A stretch of DNA of 46,637 bases from Wenyingzhuangia heitensis (lineage in GTDB: Bacteria; Bacteroidota; Bacteroidia; Flavobacteriales; Flavobacteriaceae): NCBI RefSeq assembly GCF_011762155.1, contig NZ_JAASQL010000008.1, forward strand, positions 1-46,637, read 5' to 3'. The translations under genes and the position numbers were made by a program. Below the pieces are notes generated by a model. The model saw only the letters and a program-made list of their open reading frames with translations. It searched no databases and was not told the origin of the DNA. Positions 8,007-16,415 of the stretch are shown piece by piece (the first letter of the stretch is position 1; every line of letters begins with the position of its first letter).

Positions 8007-9152
8007 TTATTTATCAATAAACTCAATTTTTTCTAGTTCAGAATTTAGTCCCGTTCTTTTATAACCTGTAACTTTAAACAATGCGTTAAATTGTTTAGTG
8101 TCTTTAGGAAATTGAGCATAAAATTTTTTAAGCCAAGTTTGATTCGTAAAATTTTTAGTTGTACTAATTACTCCAATATCGTGATTTGAATAAAAAAATA
8201 GGACACTATTGCCATTGTCCATTTTTCTGTAAGATACCATAGCATAATCTAGAGATTTATCAGACTTTCCGTTGTTAAAATACTTTATTGTTTCGTTACC
8301 TAAATTATATATAAATCGTCCTTTGTTGTTGCTAAAAACTTTACTGTTATCTAAAAATAAAGTTTCTGATTTGTGTAGCGATGAAAATTGACCAATAAAA
8401 ATAAGATTTGCATTTTTTAAATCGTCATATTTAAAATCACTTTCTAATTCAATCGAAAAATCAGCATTGTTTTCCCAAAATTTTCTAGATAGTGATTGAA
8501 TAGCAATAGGAGCCATTTTTGTAACATATGAGAAATTAACTAAAGTATAAGCAGTATCCTTTTTTTTAGCTTTGTAAATATTCAATTCAGCCTCGTTATC
8601 AATTTCTGAAATGTGAGAAAACACATTATGACGACCTTCTTTTTTAGAAACAATATATTGGTCAGATATAAAACATATTGTTTTGTTTTTAGAGTTAAAA
8701 AAAGAAGTCCATAAATAATGATCTGTTTTTAGGAGTGTGTTTATTAAATAAAACAGTAAAAAACTAGTAAATAATAATACAATCCATTTTAGTAGAGAAA
8801 AACTAAATTTATTTTTTTTTATTTTTTTAAAAGTAATATTATACTGTCCTTTTTTTATTTCAAATTGTATCTTATCAACCTTTCCTTCATTGGCATAATA
8901 CTCAATTAATTTTTGACGTAGTTGATACATATAAACCCTAACCTTACTATTTCTTTCATTAGGATCGTAATCTTTTTCAAATAATTCAAATCCAACAACA
9001 TGTTCTTTAACAAATTCCTTTTTTAAGGCTTTGTTAGTAAGAAATTTTAGCAAACGAGAATTCCTTCCAGAATTAGCAAAACTTTTGCTGTTGCAAATTT
9101 TACTTAACGCAAAGGTGATTTCTTCGGTTTTAATATCATTCATAGTAAACAA
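8007..9152 (-). CDS. Membrane-anchored winged-helix transcriptional regulator
   Basis: This 381-residue protein begins with a cytoplasmic DNA-binding-type domain. The pattern SFANSGRNSRLLKFLTNKAL, KEHVVGFELFEKDYDPNERN, SKVRVYMYQLRQKLIEYYAN and FEIKKGQYNITF (residues about 20-105) is the signature of OmpR-like winged-helix domains found in many putative membrane regulators. One transmembrane segment follows (about 118-142, KWIVLLFTSFLLFYLINTLL). The C-terminal 240 residues would be outside the cytoplasm and could sense a ligand. It diverges from the first sulfatase gene, with a possible operator between them (9234-9262), so it probably controls the polysaccharide genes. The ligand and DNA site are unknown. 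A second ATG lies three codons in. Confidence 0.7.
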   Translation of the reverse strand: MFTMNDIKTEEITFALSKICNSKSFANSGRNSRLLKFLTNKALKKEFVKEHVVGFELFEKDYDPNERNSKVRVYMYQLRQKLIEYYANEGKVDKIQFEIKKGQYNITFKKIKKNKFSFSLLKWIVLLFTSFLLFYLINTLLKTDHYLWTSFFNSKNKTICFISDQYIVSKKEGRHNVFSHISEIDNEAELNIYKAKKKDTAYTLVNFSYVTKMAPIAIQSLSRKFWENNADFSIELESDFKYDDLKNANLIFIGQFSSLHKSETLFLDNSKVFSNNKGRFIYNLGNETIKYFNNGKSDKSLDYAMVSYRKMDNGNSVLFFYSNHDIGVISTTKNFTNQTWLKKFYAQFPKDTKQFNALFKVTGYKRTGLNSELEKIEFIDK

Positions 9153-9233
9153 ATATAGCTAAAATCAATTTATTTATTAGTTAGAGTTATTATGCTTTAG
9201 ATGTTTTATTTATAGTGTTTTAAATAGGTTTTT

Positions 9234-9262
9234 AACGGTTGATTTACGGCTAAAATACCGTT
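9234..9262. promoter_or_regulatory. Candidate operator between the regulator and sulfatase genes
   Basis: AACGGT (9234-9239) and ACCGTT (9257-9262) form an inverted repeat with 17 bases between, and TACGGC lies inside. It is in the divergent spacer between the membrane regulator and the sulfatase operon. The match is short, so it is only a candidate binding site. Confidence 0.3.
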
Positions 9263-9348
9263 TTAAAAGGTTAAAGTAATGTACTTCATGTATTTGATTG
9301 TTATTTAGCACCGACTTTAAAAATATTTAGAATTAACAAAGGAAATCA

Positions 9349-10824
9349 ATGAGGGGAAAAAACGATATCTATTGTTTTTTATTGAGAGTTTTAGTTTCTG
9401 GAATAGTATTTTCTATGACTACTGTAAATTCTCAGAAAAAGAATATTTTATTTATAGCGGCAGATGATCTTAATTGTGACATAAATGCTTACGGAGTTTC
9501 TCAAGTAAAAACACCAAATTTAGATCGTTTGGCAGCTATGAGTATGCAATTTAACAACGCTTATTGTCAACAACCACTTTGTGGACCTAGTAGAGCTAGT
9601 GTAATGACAGGATTAAGACCTAATAATATTGGGGTTTTTAGACTGAATGATAAACTCCGTAAGGAAAAACCAGATGTTATAACTCTTGGACAATTCTTTA
9701 AAAATAAAGGATATTATTCTGGTCGTGTAGGTAAAATATATCATTATGGAAATCCATCTGAAATAGGAACCAACGGACATGATGATGAGGCTACTTGGAG
9801 CGAACGATTTAATCCTGCAGGGATAGATAAAACTCGAGAGAATGAAATTATAAGTTATGGTAACAATACTAAAGCAGTAAAAAGACAGCTTGGTATTTCT
9901 ATGGCTTGGTGGGATCCTGTGAGTGAAGATGAAGAACATACAGATGGTATGGTGGCAACTAAGGCTATTGAAATGATGGAGTCACATAAAAAGGAACCTT
10001 TTTTTATAGCAGCAGGTTTTTTTAATCCACACTGTCCCTATATAGCTCCCAAAAAATATTTTGATATGTATGATATAAAAGATATCGAAATGCAAGATTT
10101 ACAAGAGGCTAAAAAAGATTTAGAAGATGTGCCTGCTATGGCTATTTCTCGTGATTTAAAAGCATGGCCTTATTATTTTGATGGTGTTTCTGTAAAAGAA
10201 GCCAAACAATGCAAATTGGCTTATTATGCTTCAATTTCGTTTGTAGATGCGCAAATAGGGAGATTGTTAGATGCGTTGGAAGAAAAAGGCTTGATGGACA
10301 ATACGATTGTTATCTTTTGGTCAGATCATGGTTACTTTCTTGGCGAAAAAGGACTTTGGTATAAACGTAAAGCTTTTGAACGTTCAGCACGAGTTCCTTT
10401 GTTTGTAAAGGTTCCTAAAGGACCAGAAGGAGAAATTTCAAAAGAACCTGTGGAATTAATTGACATGTACCCAACAATCGTCGATTATGCTGGTTTTAAT
10501 GTTCCAAAAGAGTTGGATGGAAATAGTATGCGTCCATTGTTAACTGGGAAATCAAAAGATTGGAAAGATTTTGCCATCACACAAATTCATTACAAACCAA
10601 ATGAACAAGGGTATTCTTTACGTACCAAAAAATGGAGGTATACAGAATGGAATAAAGGAGAGGCGGGAAGAGAACTTTACAATCATGTGAACGACCCTGA
10701 AGAAGTCACAAATCTAGCTGAGGATAAAAAGTATAAGAAATTGATAGATAGGATGAGTCGTAAATTACGTGAGTATAGTGATACTTACAAACCAAACCCG
10801 TCTAAAAAGAAAAAGAAGCACTAA
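9349..10824 (+). CDS. Exported sulfatase, iduronate-2-sulfatase-like (S1 family)
   Basis: This 491-residue type I sulfatase hydrolyses sulfate esters on polysaccharides, probably algal. A signal peptide (residues 1-28, cut after VNSQ or nearby) is followed by the sulfatase fold. The metal aspartates are AADDL (D39, D40). The formylglycine site is LCGPSRASVMTG (C78, the CxPxR core). NPHCP carries H228, and WSDHGYFLGEKGLW carries D326 and H327. The wording of this last block and of QQPLCGPSR resembles the S1_7 (iduronate-2-sulfatase-like) group. C78 must be oxidised by a formylglycine maturase, which is not in this window. The gene is followed after 26 bases by the GH3 gene. The C-terminal tail is Lys-rich (KPNPSKKKKKH), as in related flavobacterial sulfatases. 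Confidence 0.9.
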   Translation: MRGKNDIYCFLLRVLVSGIVFSMTTVNSQKKNILFIAADDLNCDINAYGVSQVKTPNLDRLAAMSMQFNNAYCQQPLCGPSRASVMTGLRPNNIGVFRLNDKLRKEKPDVITLGQFFKNKGYYSGRVGKIYHYGNPSEIGTNGHDDEATWSERFNPAGIDKTRENEIISYGNNTKAVKRQLGISMAWWDPVSEDEEHTDGMVATKAIEMMESHKKEPFFIAAGFFNPHCPYIAPKKYFDMYDIKDIEMQDLQEAKKDLEDVPAMAISRDLKAWPYYFDGVSVKEAKQCKLAYYASISFVDAQIGRLLDALEEKGLMDNTIVIFWSDHGYFLGEKGLWYKRKAFERSARVPLFVKVPKGPEGEISKEPVELIDMYPTIVDYAGFNVPKELDGNSMRPLLTGKSKDWKDFAITQIHYKPNEQGYSLRTKKWRYTEWNKGEAGRELYNHVNDPEEVTNLAEDKKYKKLIDRMSRKLREYSDTYKPNPSKKKKKH

Positions 10825-10850
10825 AAAACAATAAACCAGAAATAAAACAA

Positions 10851-13064
10851 ATGAAAAATATTAGCATACTAATAGCATTTTTAACTCTTGGAGTCTTAAG
10901 CGCTCAAGAAAAAAGCATAGAACAACGAATAGATTCAGTGATGAGTCTAATGACCTTACAAGAAAAAATAGGTCAGATGAATCAAGTAAATGGACGTAGT
11001 GCTATTACTGGACCTAATACTTATGAACCAGAGTTCGAAAAAATAATTAAAAAAGGAATGCTTGGTTCTGTTTTAAATGCTTCTGGTGTTGATTATACCA
11101 GAACTTTACAGAAACTTGCTGTTGAAGAAACACGATTAGGAATTCCTTTACTATTTGGTTATGATGTAATTCATGGTTGGAAAACAATTTTCCCTATACC
11201 GTTAGCAGAGTCAGCTTCTTGGGATTTAGAAGCAATAGAAAAAGGAGCTAGAATTGCTGCAATAGAGGCTTCTGCTGCGGGTCAACATTGGACATTTGCT
11301 CCTATGGTAGACATTGCTAGAGATTCTAGATGGGGTAGAATTATGGAAGGAGCGGGTGAAGATCCTTATTTGGGATCAAAAATAGCCGCCGCTAGAGTAC
11401 ATGGTTTTCAAGGGAATGATTTATCTGCTAATAATACCATTGCCGCTTGTGCAAAACATTTTGCAGCCTACGGAGCTGCTGAAGGTGGACGTGATTACAA
11501 TACTGTAGATGTATCTGAACGTACATTACGTGACATTTATTTACCTCCTTTTAAAGCTGCTCTAGACGCAGGAGTGCAAACATTTATGAGTGGTTTTAAT
11601 GAAATTTCAGGAGTGCCAGCAACAGGAAATAAATTTTTATTAGATCAGATTTTACGCAAAGAATGGGGGTTTGATGGTTTTGTAGTTTCTGATGCAAATT
11701 CAGTAGCAGAAATGATCAATCATGGTTTTACTGAAAACGAATATGAAGCAACTAAACTTGCTGTTAATGCAGGGTGTGATATGGATATGAGTTCATTATC
11801 TTATTATAATGAATTAAAAAAAGCAATACATGCAGGTGATGTACCCATGGTTAAGGTGAATAATTCTGTTCGTAGAATTCTTCGTGTCAAATTTAAGTTA
11901 GGTCTTTTTGATGATCCTTTTAAGTATTGTGATAATAAGCGAGAGAAAGAGATGATACTTTCAAAAGAACATAAAGATATTGCTAGAGATGCTGCACGTA
12001 AATCATTCGTGTTATTAAAAAATGAAAAACAAATTTTACCACTTAATAAAGAAATTAAAAAAATTGCTGTTATAGGCCCTTTAGCAGATTCTAAAAGAGA
12101 TATGATTGCTGGTTGGAAAGCCAAGGGAGAACCAAAAGATGTAATTACATTGTTAGATGGGTTGAAAAATTCAGTGGCTAGAAAAAGTGAGGTATTATAT
12201 GCCAAAGGTTGTGAAATAGAAGGTGATAATAAAAGTAAGTTTGGTAAAGCAATTGAAATTGCTAAAAAATCAGATGTGATTGTTTTAGCAATTGGAGAAG
12301 GCTTTGGTATGAGTGCAGAAAATAGAAATAGAGCAGATATTAATATACCAGGAGTACAAGTAGAATTGGCAAAAGAATTATCTAAATTAAACAAGCCAAT
12401 TGTTGTGGTTTTATTTAATGGTAGGCCGTTAACTATGCCATGGATTTCAGAAAACGTTCCCTCTATTTTGGAAGCTTGGTTTCCAGGTGTACAAGCAGGA
12501 AATGCTTTAGCTGATGTTATTTTTGGAAACTATAATCCTTCAGGAAAACTTCCTGTTTCTTTTCCAATACATGTAGGTCAAACACCAATGTATTATAATT
12601 ATAAAAATACAGGACGTCCAATTAGAGAAGATTCATTTAACTGGCAAACAAAGTATTTAGATGTTCCAAACCGTCCATATTATCCGTTTGGTTTTGGTTT
12701 AAGTTATACAACGTTTCAATACTCTGATTTAATTTTAAGTAAAAAAGGAGTAGGTTTTGATGAAGAATTTGAAGTTCGTGTGAAACTAAAAAACACAGGA
12801 AAATACGATGGTTCCGAAGTTGCTCAGCTATATGTTAGAGATCTTTTTGGAAGTGTTACTCGACCTGTAAAAGAATTAAAAGGTTTTGAAAAAGTATTTT
12901 TAAAAGCAGGAGAAGAAAAAGTAGTCACTTTTAAGTTAATAAGTGATGATTTTAGATTTCATAATATAGATATGGATTTTGTTGCTGAACCAGGAGAATT
13001 TAAAGTGTTTGTAGGAGGGAATAGTAATAATGTAATTGAAACTGATTTTTTTTTAGTTAAATAA
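10851..13064 (+). CDS. Glycoside hydrolase family 3, BglX-like exo-glycosidase
   Basis: This 737-residue exported enzyme has a signal peptide (MKNISILIAFLTLGVLSAQ). A GH3 barrel domain (about 25-350) carries the conserved AKHFAAYGA and the nucleophile D281 (GFVVSDANS). The second alpha/beta domain (about 375-580) carries the probable acid/base E490 (FGMSAENRNR) and a glycine-rich NPSGKLPVSFP stretch. A C-terminal fibronectin-III-like domain runs from about 640 to 735. Length and order are those of periplasmic beta-glucosidases such as BglX; beta-xylosidase is possible, since GH3 specificity cannot be read from sequence alone. It follows the sulfatase gene by 26 bases and is probably co-transcribed with it. 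All expected active-site residues are present and the gene looks intact. Confidence 0.92.
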   Translation: MKNISILIAFLTLGVLSAQEKSIEQRIDSVMSLMTLQEKIGQMNQVNGRSAITGPNTYEPEFEKIIKKGMLGSVLNASGVDYTRTLQKLAVEETRLGIPLLFGYDVIHGWKTIFPIPLAESASWDLEAIEKGARIAAIEASAAGQHWTFAPMVDIARDSRWGRIMEGAGEDPYLGSKIAAARVHGFQGNDLSANNTIAACAKHFAAYGAAEGGRDYNTVDVSERTLRDIYLPPFKAALDAGVQTFMSGFNEISGVPATGNKFLLDQILRKEWGFDGFVVSDANSVAEMINHGFTENEYEATKLAVNAGCDMDMSSLSYYNELKKAIHAGDVPMVKVNNSVRRILRVKFKLGLFDDPFKYCDNKREKEMILSKEHKDIARDAARKSFVLLKNEKQILPLNKEIKKIAVIGPLADSKRDMIAGWKAKGEPKDVITLLDGLKNSVARKSEVLYAKGCEIEGDNKSKFGKAIEIAKKSDVIVLAIGEGFGMSAENRNRADINIPGVQVELAKELSKLNKPIVVVLFNGRPLTMPWISENVPSILEAWFPGVQAGNALADVIFGNYNPSGKLPVSFPIHVGQTPMYYNYKNTGRPIREDSFNWQTKYLDVPNRPYYPFGFGLSYTTFQYSDLILSKKGVGFDEEFEVRVKLKNTGKYDGSEVAQLYVRDLFGSVTRPVKELKGFEKVFLKAGEEKVVTFKLISDDFRFHNIDMDFVAEPGEFKVFVGGNSNNVIETDFFLVK

Positions 13065-13137
13065 TCTTATAATTAGGTCTATTTTAACGAGTTTGATCCT
13101 TGCGAAGCTATTTTAAATTATAGTAAATAATAATGAT

Positions 13138-14142
13138 ATGATTGTTAGAGTTAAAATGTTTGTTGTCAATTTAGTTGTGGTTTTATTAATGATTTCTTGT
13201 AAATTAGAACAAAGTAAAATTACATATCCTTATATGTTTAAGGCAGAAACAAATCCTTTTGTAAAACATATAAGAACAGCCGATCCAGATGCTCATGTTT
13301 GGAAAGATGGAAAATTGTGGGTGTATACATCACAAGATCATGTTCCAGATAGTACTCTAATTACAGCTCCGTGGCATGTATATAATAAAATGGACGGATA
13401 TCATGTGTTTTCTACTGAAAATATGATTGATTGGACTGATCATGGAGAAATATTACATTCAAAAAATGTTGAGTGGGGACTTAAAGAAGGTGGTTTTATG
13501 TGGGCACCAGGAGGAGCTTACAAAAACGGAATTTACTATTTGTATTTTCCTCATATGGATAAAGAAAACAAATTTAGAACTGGAGTAGCTACTAGTAAAT
13601 TTCCACAAGGACCTTTTGTAGCAGAACCAAATTTTATTGAAGGAACTAGTGGAATTGATCCGATGTGTTTTATAGATGATGATGGTCAGGCTTATCTTTA
13701 TTTTGGAAGAATGATGGTTGCAAAATTATCTGATGATATGTTAACCTTAGCTGAAAAACCTAAACGTATTAATGCAGGAAATGAGAAAATAATGGAAGGG
13801 GCATTTATGCATAAACGTAATGGTAAGTACTATTATTCATATACAAATCATAAGGAAGAAATAAACCATGGTTTTTATTCTATAGGAGACAATCCTTATG
13901 GACCGTTTGAATATAAAGGACCTGTAAACCCTTAGCCTCCAGGATCTCAAGATCATCATGCTATAGTAGCGTTTAAAGGAGACTGGTATTATTTTTATCA
14001 TTTAGGAAATTTTGTAAATGCCAAAGGTGAAAAGGGAAATGGACATATGAGAAATGTTTGCGTTGATAAACTATATTATAATGATGATGGTACCATTAAG
14101 TTATTAAAGCAAACAAAAAATGATGTGTTTGATGAAAAATAA
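13138..14142 (+). pseudogene. GH43-family glycosidase interrupted by one in-frame amber codon
   Basis: The reading frame is 335 codons from the ATG at 13138 to the TAA at 14140-14142, with a single TAG at 13933-13935 (codon 266). After the TAG the frame continues unbroken with family-like sequence, PPGSQDHHAIVAFKGDWYYF, YHLGNFVNAKGEKGNGHMRN and more. Five-blade propeller GH43 signatures are seen: TADPDAHVWKDGKLWVYTS with the base Asp, EGTSGIDPMCFIDDDGQAYL with the second Asp, and IMEGAFMHKRNGKYYYSYT with the acid Glu. A lipoprotein signal ends in LMISC (Cys21). GH43 enzymes attack xylosyl, arabinosyl or galactosyl linkages. Without the TAG the protein would be full length. A recent nonsense mutation is likeliest; a sequencing error or readthrough is possible. 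Confidence 0.8.
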
Positions 14143-14267
14143 AATATTTTAATAATCCATACTGATGAAAATTTTGAAACAAAGAATGAAAGATTATGAT
14201 GAACCTATATTGTTACAGAAGAAACCAATAATCTTAGAATAAATAATAGCCATATAATTATAATTTT

Positions 14268-15845
14268 ATGAAAATCATTAGAGTAATTACGTATTTATTT
14301 TTGTTAGGTATTTCAACAATAAATGCACAGAAAAAGAAGAATATAAAACCAAATATTATCTTAATTTATGCAGATGATTTAGGAAGAGGAATGTTAGGTA
14401 ATTACGGACAAAAGTATTTAACTACACCTAATATTGATAAGTTAGCTGACAAAGGTATGCGTTTTAACAATGTGTATGGATGTCAGTTTTGTGCACCTGC
14501 ACGTGCTAGTTTAATAAGTGGTATGCATGATGCACATATGCAACCATGGTCACTTACAAAAGCAGGTATTTATGTAAAAGAGGCCAAAGAAATTAATTTA
14601 GAGGAAATTTATAAGAAAATTGATAAAGTATCTAAGCCTGCAAAAGAAAACGAAATATTTTTAGGTACAGTTGCACAAAAACAAGGGTACACAACCGCAG
14701 AATTTGGAAAACTAGAATGGGGTTTTGCAACAACTGCGCAAAGAGTGAAAAGTCATGGTTGGGATTATCATTTTGGTTATTATGACCATGTTAGGTGTCA
14801 TGGATTTTTTCCTCCTTTTTTATTCGAAAATGGAAAACTTGTAGAAATACCTGGAAATACGCGTATTGATTGCGGTAAAACGTTTGAAAGTGAGTCTCCT
14901 GAGAATTATAAAGAAAGATGGGATATGACAGGTAAAGTAAAATATTCGGAAGATATTTTTATAGAAAAAATGCTTGGTTTTATTGATGAGAATAATCCAA
15001 AGAAGACCGATAGGCCTTTCTTTATTTATTATCCAACACAATTGCCTCATGGACCAATATCTGTTCCTGCTGTAGATCCAGAACTAAAAAACAATCCCAA
15101 TTTAACAGAGTTTGAAAAAGAATATGGAACCATGGTAAAATTACTAGACGAAAGTGTAGGGAAAATATACCATCATTTAGATAAGCTTGGGATTTTAGAC
15201 AATACGATAATTGTTTTTACGGGAGATAATGGTCATGAAGTATACACAAAGCAAGAAGGGAAAACTGAAAATACTAGAAGTATACTAGGAGGAGGTAAAT
15301 TTGATAATATTACAACCAAATATTATAGTGATATTAATGGAGATATTTTTGATGGAAATGATGGAATGGCAGGATTAAAAAGAGACAATTGGGAAGGTGG
15401 AGTAAGAGTTCCTATGTACTGGTATTGGAAAGATAAAATTAAAGGAGGAACGGAAAGTAATCAACTTATTGCGAATTATGACATACTAAATACAATATCA
15501 GAATTAATCGGAGGTAAAAATTACGATGAAAAGGATAGTAAATCTTACGCTAAGACATTGCTTGGAGGTAAAAGTGAAGAGCATGAATATACAGTTTATG
15601 CTTCTAATTTGGGACCTGCAATTGTAACAAAAGAAGGTTGGAAGTTAAGATATCAAAAAACAACAAAAATATTTCAATTGTATTTTTTACCAGATGATTA
15701 TAGAGAAGAAAAGGTTTTGAATGATAAATACCCAAAGAAAGTTAAAAAGTTAACAGCACTTTTAATTAAAGAATGTGATGGAGATTTAGAAAATGGGAGT
15801 CATGCTGTTTTTGTAAGGCCCGAAGTTAAAAATAAAAAAAAGTAG
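14268..15845 (+). CDS. Exported sulfatase (S1 family), arylsulfatase-like
   Basis: This 525-residue sulfatase has a signal peptide (MKIIRVITYLFLLGISTINAQ). The metal aspartates are YADDLGRGMLGNYG (D36, D37). The formylglycine site is FCAPARASLISGMHDAH (C75, CxPxR). QLPHGPISVP carries an active-site His, and FTGDNGHEVYT carries the distal metal Asp and Asn. It is unlike the first sulfatase in wording and length, so it belongs to another S1 subfamily and probably acts on a different sulfate position. About 125 bases of non-coding sequence separate it from the broken GH43 gene. The gene looks intact. A maturase elsewhere in the genome is needed. Confidence 0.9.
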   Translation: MKIIRVITYLFLLGISTINAQKKKNIKPNIILIYADDLGRGMLGNYGQKYLTTPNIDKLADKGMRFNNVYGCQFCAPARASLISGMHDAHMQPWSLTKAGIYVKEAKEINLEEIYKKIDKVSKPAKENEIFLGTVAQKQGYTTAEFGKLEWGFATTAQRVKSHGWDYHFGYYDHVRCHGFFPPFLFENGKLVEIPGNTRIDCGKTFESESPENYKERWDMTGKVKYSEDIFIEKMLGFIDENNPKKTDRPFFIYYPTQLPHGPISVPAVDPELKNNPNLTEFEKEYGTMVKLLDESVGKIYHHLDKLGILDNTIIVFTGDNGHEVYTKQEGKTENTRSILGGGKFDNITTKYYSDINGDIFDGNDGMAGLKRDNWEGGVRVPMYWYWKDKIKGGTESNQLIANYDILNTISELIGGKNYDEKDSKSYAKTLLGGKSEEHEYTVYASNLGPAIVTKEGWKLRYQKTTKIFQLYFLPDDYREEKVLNDKYPKKVKKLTALLIKECDGDLENGSHAVFVRPEVKNKKK

Positions 15846-15858
15846 CCTAAAAATAAAT

Positions 15859-16157
15859 ATGATGATATTAAAACATCAAATACTAGTTTGCTTTTTAATT
15901 TGTTGGTCAACACAAATATTTTCACAAGCACAAAATAAAAGAGATATCAACACTGATTGGTATTTTCAAAAAGGGTAAGTATTCTTATCGTAGTTAAAAA
16001 TCCAGCTTTATATACGGTAAAAACGGAGTTATATCTTGATAAAAAGTTAATAGACATTGTTATAGAAACAACTGGGTTTAGAACGGTTGCTGTATAAGGA
16101 CAAAGGCTTTTTTTTAAATGATAAATCTTACCCTTTGTACGGAGCTGCAATACATTA
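15859..16157 (+). pseudogene. GH2 beta-galactosidase remnant (N-terminal and linker pieces)
   Basis: An ATG at 15859 starts a signal peptide (MMILKHQILVCFLICWSTQI) and NKRDINTDWYFQKG, the N-terminal beta-sandwich opening of GH2 enzymes. A stop follows at 15976-15978. In another frame, 15993-16097 reads VKNPALYTVKTELYLDKKLI and then IETTGFRTVAV, the GH2 linker ahead of the catalytic barrel. Just after, GQ.FFLNDKSYPLYGA can be pieced together across frames. About 250 residues between these two pieces and the whole catalytic barrel are missing. The gene is therefore dead. Confidence 0.65.
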
Positions 16158-16167
16158 GTATTACCTA

Positions 16168-16415
16168 GGAGTTGGATCGGCAATGCGTAAAGAGTTTTTT
16201 AAAGATGGAAATTCAGAGTTATACAACTTACAAAAAGATCTTTTAGAAACTAAAAATCTTGCTGAAATAGAAGTGAAAAAAGCAAAAAAACTTTTAAAAC
16301 AACTTCAAAAATGGCGGGTTTCAGTGGGGCTCAAATGCCAGTTTTAAATCCAAATATGGATTTAGAAAAAGATAAAAAAAGTCAAAAAAGAAAAACAAAG
16401 AAAAAAACTAAATGA
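16168..16415 (+). pseudogene. Sulfatase C-terminal remnant
   Basis: The frame from 16168 reads GVGSAMRKEFFKDGNSELYN followed by LQKDLLETKNLAEIEVKKAKK, with a frameshift near 16315. In the next frame it reads GAQMPVLNPNMDLEKDKKSQ and a Lys-rich tail ending at the TGA 16413-16415. The ELYNLxxDxxExxNLA segment and the GAQMPxxNPNxD ending are the usual C-terminus of S1 sulfatases. It directly abuts the GH2 remnant, so a deletion has joined the front of a GH2 gene to the tail of a sulfatase gene. Its stop overlaps the ATG of the next gene (ATGA). Confidence 0.65.

Noticed and set aside
11804-12394. 196-codon minus-strand frame inside the GH3 gene
   Set aside because: It is complementary to an intact GH3 gene with all motifs present and has no family-like wording.
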